A stretch of 31,046 bases of DNA, from positions 1-31,046 of the forward strand of contig DASUBV010000226.1 in NCBI GenBank assembly GCA_035763085.1, written 5' to 3'. The notes under the pieces are model-generated. The model saw only the letters and a list, made by a program, of their open reading frames with translations. It made no database searches and had not been told where the DNA came from. Position numbers and translations under genes: made by a program. The DNA is from DASUBV01 sp035763085 (GTDB lineage Bacteria; Actinomycetota; Actinomycetes; Streptosporangiales; Streptosporangiaceae). Shown piece by piece: positions 29,244 through 31,046 of the stretch (its first letter is position 1; each line of letters begins with the position of its first letter).

Positions 29244-30869
29244 ATGGAGCCCTTTACCCAGGTCCTGGATCCCCTGCACTCGGTCGCCGGATCGACGCTG
29301 CTCGCCCTGGTCCCGGTGGCCGTCCTGCTGCTGTTGCTGGCCGTCTTCCGGGTCAGCGCCTGGCAGGCGGTGATCGCAGGCTCGGCCGTCACCCTCATCC
29401 TGGGCGTCACCGTATGGGACGCCCCGGTCAGCAATGCCCTGGGCTCCTACGGCCTCGGGGCGGCGACCGGAGTCTGGTCGGTCGACTGGATCGTCTTGTG
29501 GGGGGTGATCATCTACAACACCCTGGTGGTCACCGGCGCCTTCGAGGACTTCAAGCGCTGGCTGATCCGCCAGGCCACCGCCGACATCCGGGTCCAGACG
29601 CTGCTGATGGCCTGGGCCTTCGGGGCGCTCATGGAAGGCCTGGTCGGCTTCGGCTACCCGTGGGCGGTCGTCGCCCCGATCCTGATCGCGCTCGGGGTCG
29701 CTGACCTGGCCGCGATCCGGGTCGCCGCGATCGCCAACAACGCCCCGGTCTCGTTCGGCGCCCTCGGCGCCCCCATCATCGGGCTGGCCGCGGTGACCGG
29801 GCTGCCGCTGCTGTCCCTGTCGGCGTCGATCGGCAAGATCGTCGCGATTCTCGCCCTGCTGCCGCCCTGGGTACTGATCTACCTGGTCAGCGGCCGGCGC
29901 GGGCTGCGCGACGGCTGGCCGCTGGCGATCGTCGGGTCGCTGGGCTACATTGCCGGCCAGTTCCCCATCGCCGAGTTCGTCGGCCCGTACCTGCCCGACA
30001 TCGTCGGCTCGCTGGTCTGCTTCGCCGCCCTGCTCGGGCTGCTGCGGGTGTGGCGGCCGAAGACCGTGCTCGGCTTCGGCGGGCGCGAGCTGACCGCCGA
30101 GGAGGCCGCAACGGCGGCGAGTAATCCGGAAAACGGGCCTGCCGGGGGCTGGCGGGTGGCCCGCGCGCTGGTGCCGTTCGTCATCCTCATCGGCGTGGTG
30201 GTGGCCTGGACCGGCCCGTGGTCGCCGCTGCCCGGCTATGTCCCGTACGAGCCCTCGGTGACGGCGGCCGGGTCGCTGGGCGGCGGCACGGTCGAGTCGG
30301 CGTGGAAGTTCGCGCCCTTCGTGGCCGGCACCGCGATCCTGGCCTCCTGGATCCTGATCCTGGCCTTCCTGCGGCCCAGCCGGAGTCAGCTGGCCACGGT
30401 GCTGCGGGACACGGCCCACCAGATGTGGGGCGCGCTGCTGGTCGGGCCGTTCATCTTCGGGCTGGCCTACGTGTTCAGCTACTCCGGGATGGCCAACTCG
30501 ATGGCCAACGGCTTCTCCAAGGTCGGCACCAGCTATATCGTGCTGGCCGCCATCCTGGGCTGGATCGCCGTCGCGCTGTCGGGCAGCAACACCTCATCTA
30601 ACGCCCTGTTCGGGCAGTTCCAGCTGTCGGTGGCCCAGCTGCTGCACGCCCCGCTCCTGTTGTTCCCGTCGCTGAACTCGGTCGGTGCCGAGGTCGGCAA
30701 GCCGGTCGCGCCGCAGACGGCCAGCGTCGGGGTCTCCACGACCCGGTTCGTGCGCAACGAGGGCCAGGTGATCCGCTACAACATGGGCTGGACCCTGGTG
30801 CTGCTGGCCTACCTGATCGCGATCGGCTGCCTGTACTACTTCTGGCTGCCGGGCGCGATGCGGCCCTAA
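29244..30869 (+). CDS. lldP: L-lactate permease (LctP/LldP family)
   Basis: A 541-residue inner-membrane transporter with about 13-14 hydrophobic helices, of the lactate permease family. It imports L-lactate (also D-lactate or glycolate in E. coli) with protons. Family blocks are FGALMEGLVGFGYPWAV, ANNAPVSFGALGAPIIGLAAVTGLP, FVGPYLPDIVGSLVCF, FSYSGMANSMA, LSGSNTSSNALFGQFQ and VGKPVAPQTASVGVSTT, all in the same order as E. coli LldP. The ATG at 29244 has AAGGAG eight bases upstream. It is divergent from the ArsR-amidohydrolase pair, with 209 bp between. No lactate dehydrogenase gene is next to it. A short-chain hydroxy acid other than lactate is possible. Confidence 0.92.
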   Translation: MEPFTQVLDPLHSVAGSTLLALVPVAVLLLLLAVFRVSAWQAVIAGSAVTLILGVTVWDAPVSNALGSYGLGAATGVWSVDWIVLWGVIIYNTLVVTGAFEDFKRWLIRQATADIRVQTLLMAWAFGALMEGLVGFGYPWAVVAPILIALGVADLAAIRVAAIANNAPVSFGALGAPIIGLAAVTGLPLLSLSASIGKIVAILALLPPWVLIYLVSGRRGLRDGWPLAIVGSLGYIAGQFPIAEFVGPYLPDIVGSLVCFAALLGLLRVWRPKTVLGFGGRELTAEEAATAASNPENGPAGGWRVARALVPFVILIGVVVAWTGPWSPLPGYVPYEPSVTAAGSLGGGTVESAWKFAPFVAGTAILASWILILAFLRPSRSQLATVLRDTAHQMWGALLVGPFIFGLAYVFSYSGMANSMANGFSKVGTSYIVLAAILGWIAVALSGSNTSSNALFGQFQLSVAQLLHAPLLLFPSLNSVGAEVGKPVAPQTASVGVSTTRFVRNEGQVIRYNMGWTLVLLAYLIAIGCLYYFWLPGAMRP

Positions 30870-30888
30870 GCCGGCCTGTCAGGCCGCC
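30870..30888 (+). terminator. short hairpin just after the lactate permease gene
   Basis: CGGCCT-GTC-AGGCCG makes a 6-bp stem with one further pair outside a mismatch, directly after the stop codon. There is no T-run, so this is a weak candidate terminator. Confidence 0.35.
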
Positions 30889-30894
30889 GGCGAG

Positions 30895-31046
30895 TCACGC
30901 ACGGCGCTGTCCGGCGGCCGGGCCCCGCGCCGGTCGGGCCGCCGTGGTCAGGCCCAGCTGGGTTCCGCTGTGCGTCATGCCCAGGACCAGGAAGGACTGA
31001 GCCACGGTCTGCATCCAGGTGCCAGCCACCGAGATGAGCTGCCCGC
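30895..31046 (-). pseudogene. 3'-truncated MFS transporter fragment (runs off the window)
   Basis: Read on the minus strand from 31044, the frame gives GQLISVAGTWMQTVAQSFLVLGMTHSGTQLGLTTAAR and then 12 unrelated residues before a TGA at 30897-30895. The first part is the N-terminal helix 1 region of DHA3-type MFS exporters (GQLIS..GTWMQ..AQ..LVL.LTHSGT.LGL). A working protein would continue for some 350 residues through helices 2-12. Neither other minus-strand frame continues the helix 2 sequence, so this is a deletion rather than a simple frameshift. The 5' end lies outside the window. It is an inactive remnant, unless the right flank shows otherwise. Confidence 0.75.

Noticed and set aside
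1..31046. tRNA, rRNA, CRISPR array, integrase or transposase genes
   Set aside because: None was found on reading both strands. Short repeats seen are operators, hairpins or one tandem duplication, not arrays or IS ends.

Overview
The window is about 31 kb of very GC-rich DNA with dense coding and no RNA gene, CRISPR array or insertion sequence that I could see. A PPOX/F420-type oxidoreductase, a DUF3097 protein, a Tat-exported lipoprotein, a MocR regulator with apparently leaderless promoters and frequent GTG starts point to a soil-type actinomycete (Actinomycetota). I cannot place it to genus.

Layout. Positions 14-3029 carry a FatA-like acyl-ACP thioesterase (-), then a mannitol dehydrogenase family oxidoreductase and a PPOX flavoprotein (+). 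Positions 3060-19933 are a 17 kb run of 14 minus-strand genes that forms the core of the window. Read 5' to 3' it encodes a Tat-lipoprotein sugar-binding protein, a permease and an ATPase of the CUT2 (ribose-type) ABC family, an SDR dehydrogenase, a CocE/NonD-type serine hydrolase, an N,N-dimethylformamidase beta-subunit-like protein, an LsrR-like SorC regulator, a DUF4432 mutarotase-fold protein, a ribulose-phosphate-epimerase-like protein, a VOC protein, a 2-hydroxyacid dehydrogenase-like protein, an LsrK-like kinase, an LsrF-like thiolase and an APC permease. Most junctions overlap (ATGA or TAGTG), so translation is probably coupled. Positions 20249-23613 carry an AhpD-like protein (-), a MocR regulator, OsmC and DUF3097 (+). 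Positions 23744-26923 carry SerA (-), a DeoR regulator (+) and a LacI regulator (-). Positions 27120-30869 carry an N-acyl-D-amino-acid deacylase-like amidohydrolase with its coupled ArsR regulator (-) and a lactate permease (+). At the right edge lies the 3' end of a broken MFS gene.

How the core may work. LsrK, LsrF, the LsrR-type regulator and an Rpe-like epimerase (Salmonella LsrE is also Rpe-like) are the set used to take up and break down autoinducer-2 in enterobacteria. Here they sit with a different importer, whose binding-protein motifs look like RbsB rather than LsrB, with no LsrG, and with two hydrolases of unusual type. A 12-bp near-palindrome (minus-strand consensus GAGCRAATGCKC) occurs twice just downstream of a promoter before the catabolic half and once downstream of a promoter before the transporter half. 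This suggests that one regulator, most simply the SorC protein encoded between them, controls both halves. My reading is a catabolic locus for a branched or acylated/amidated sugar that ends in thiolytic cleavage of a phosphorylated diketone. The substrate is unknown, and AI-2 is only one candidate.
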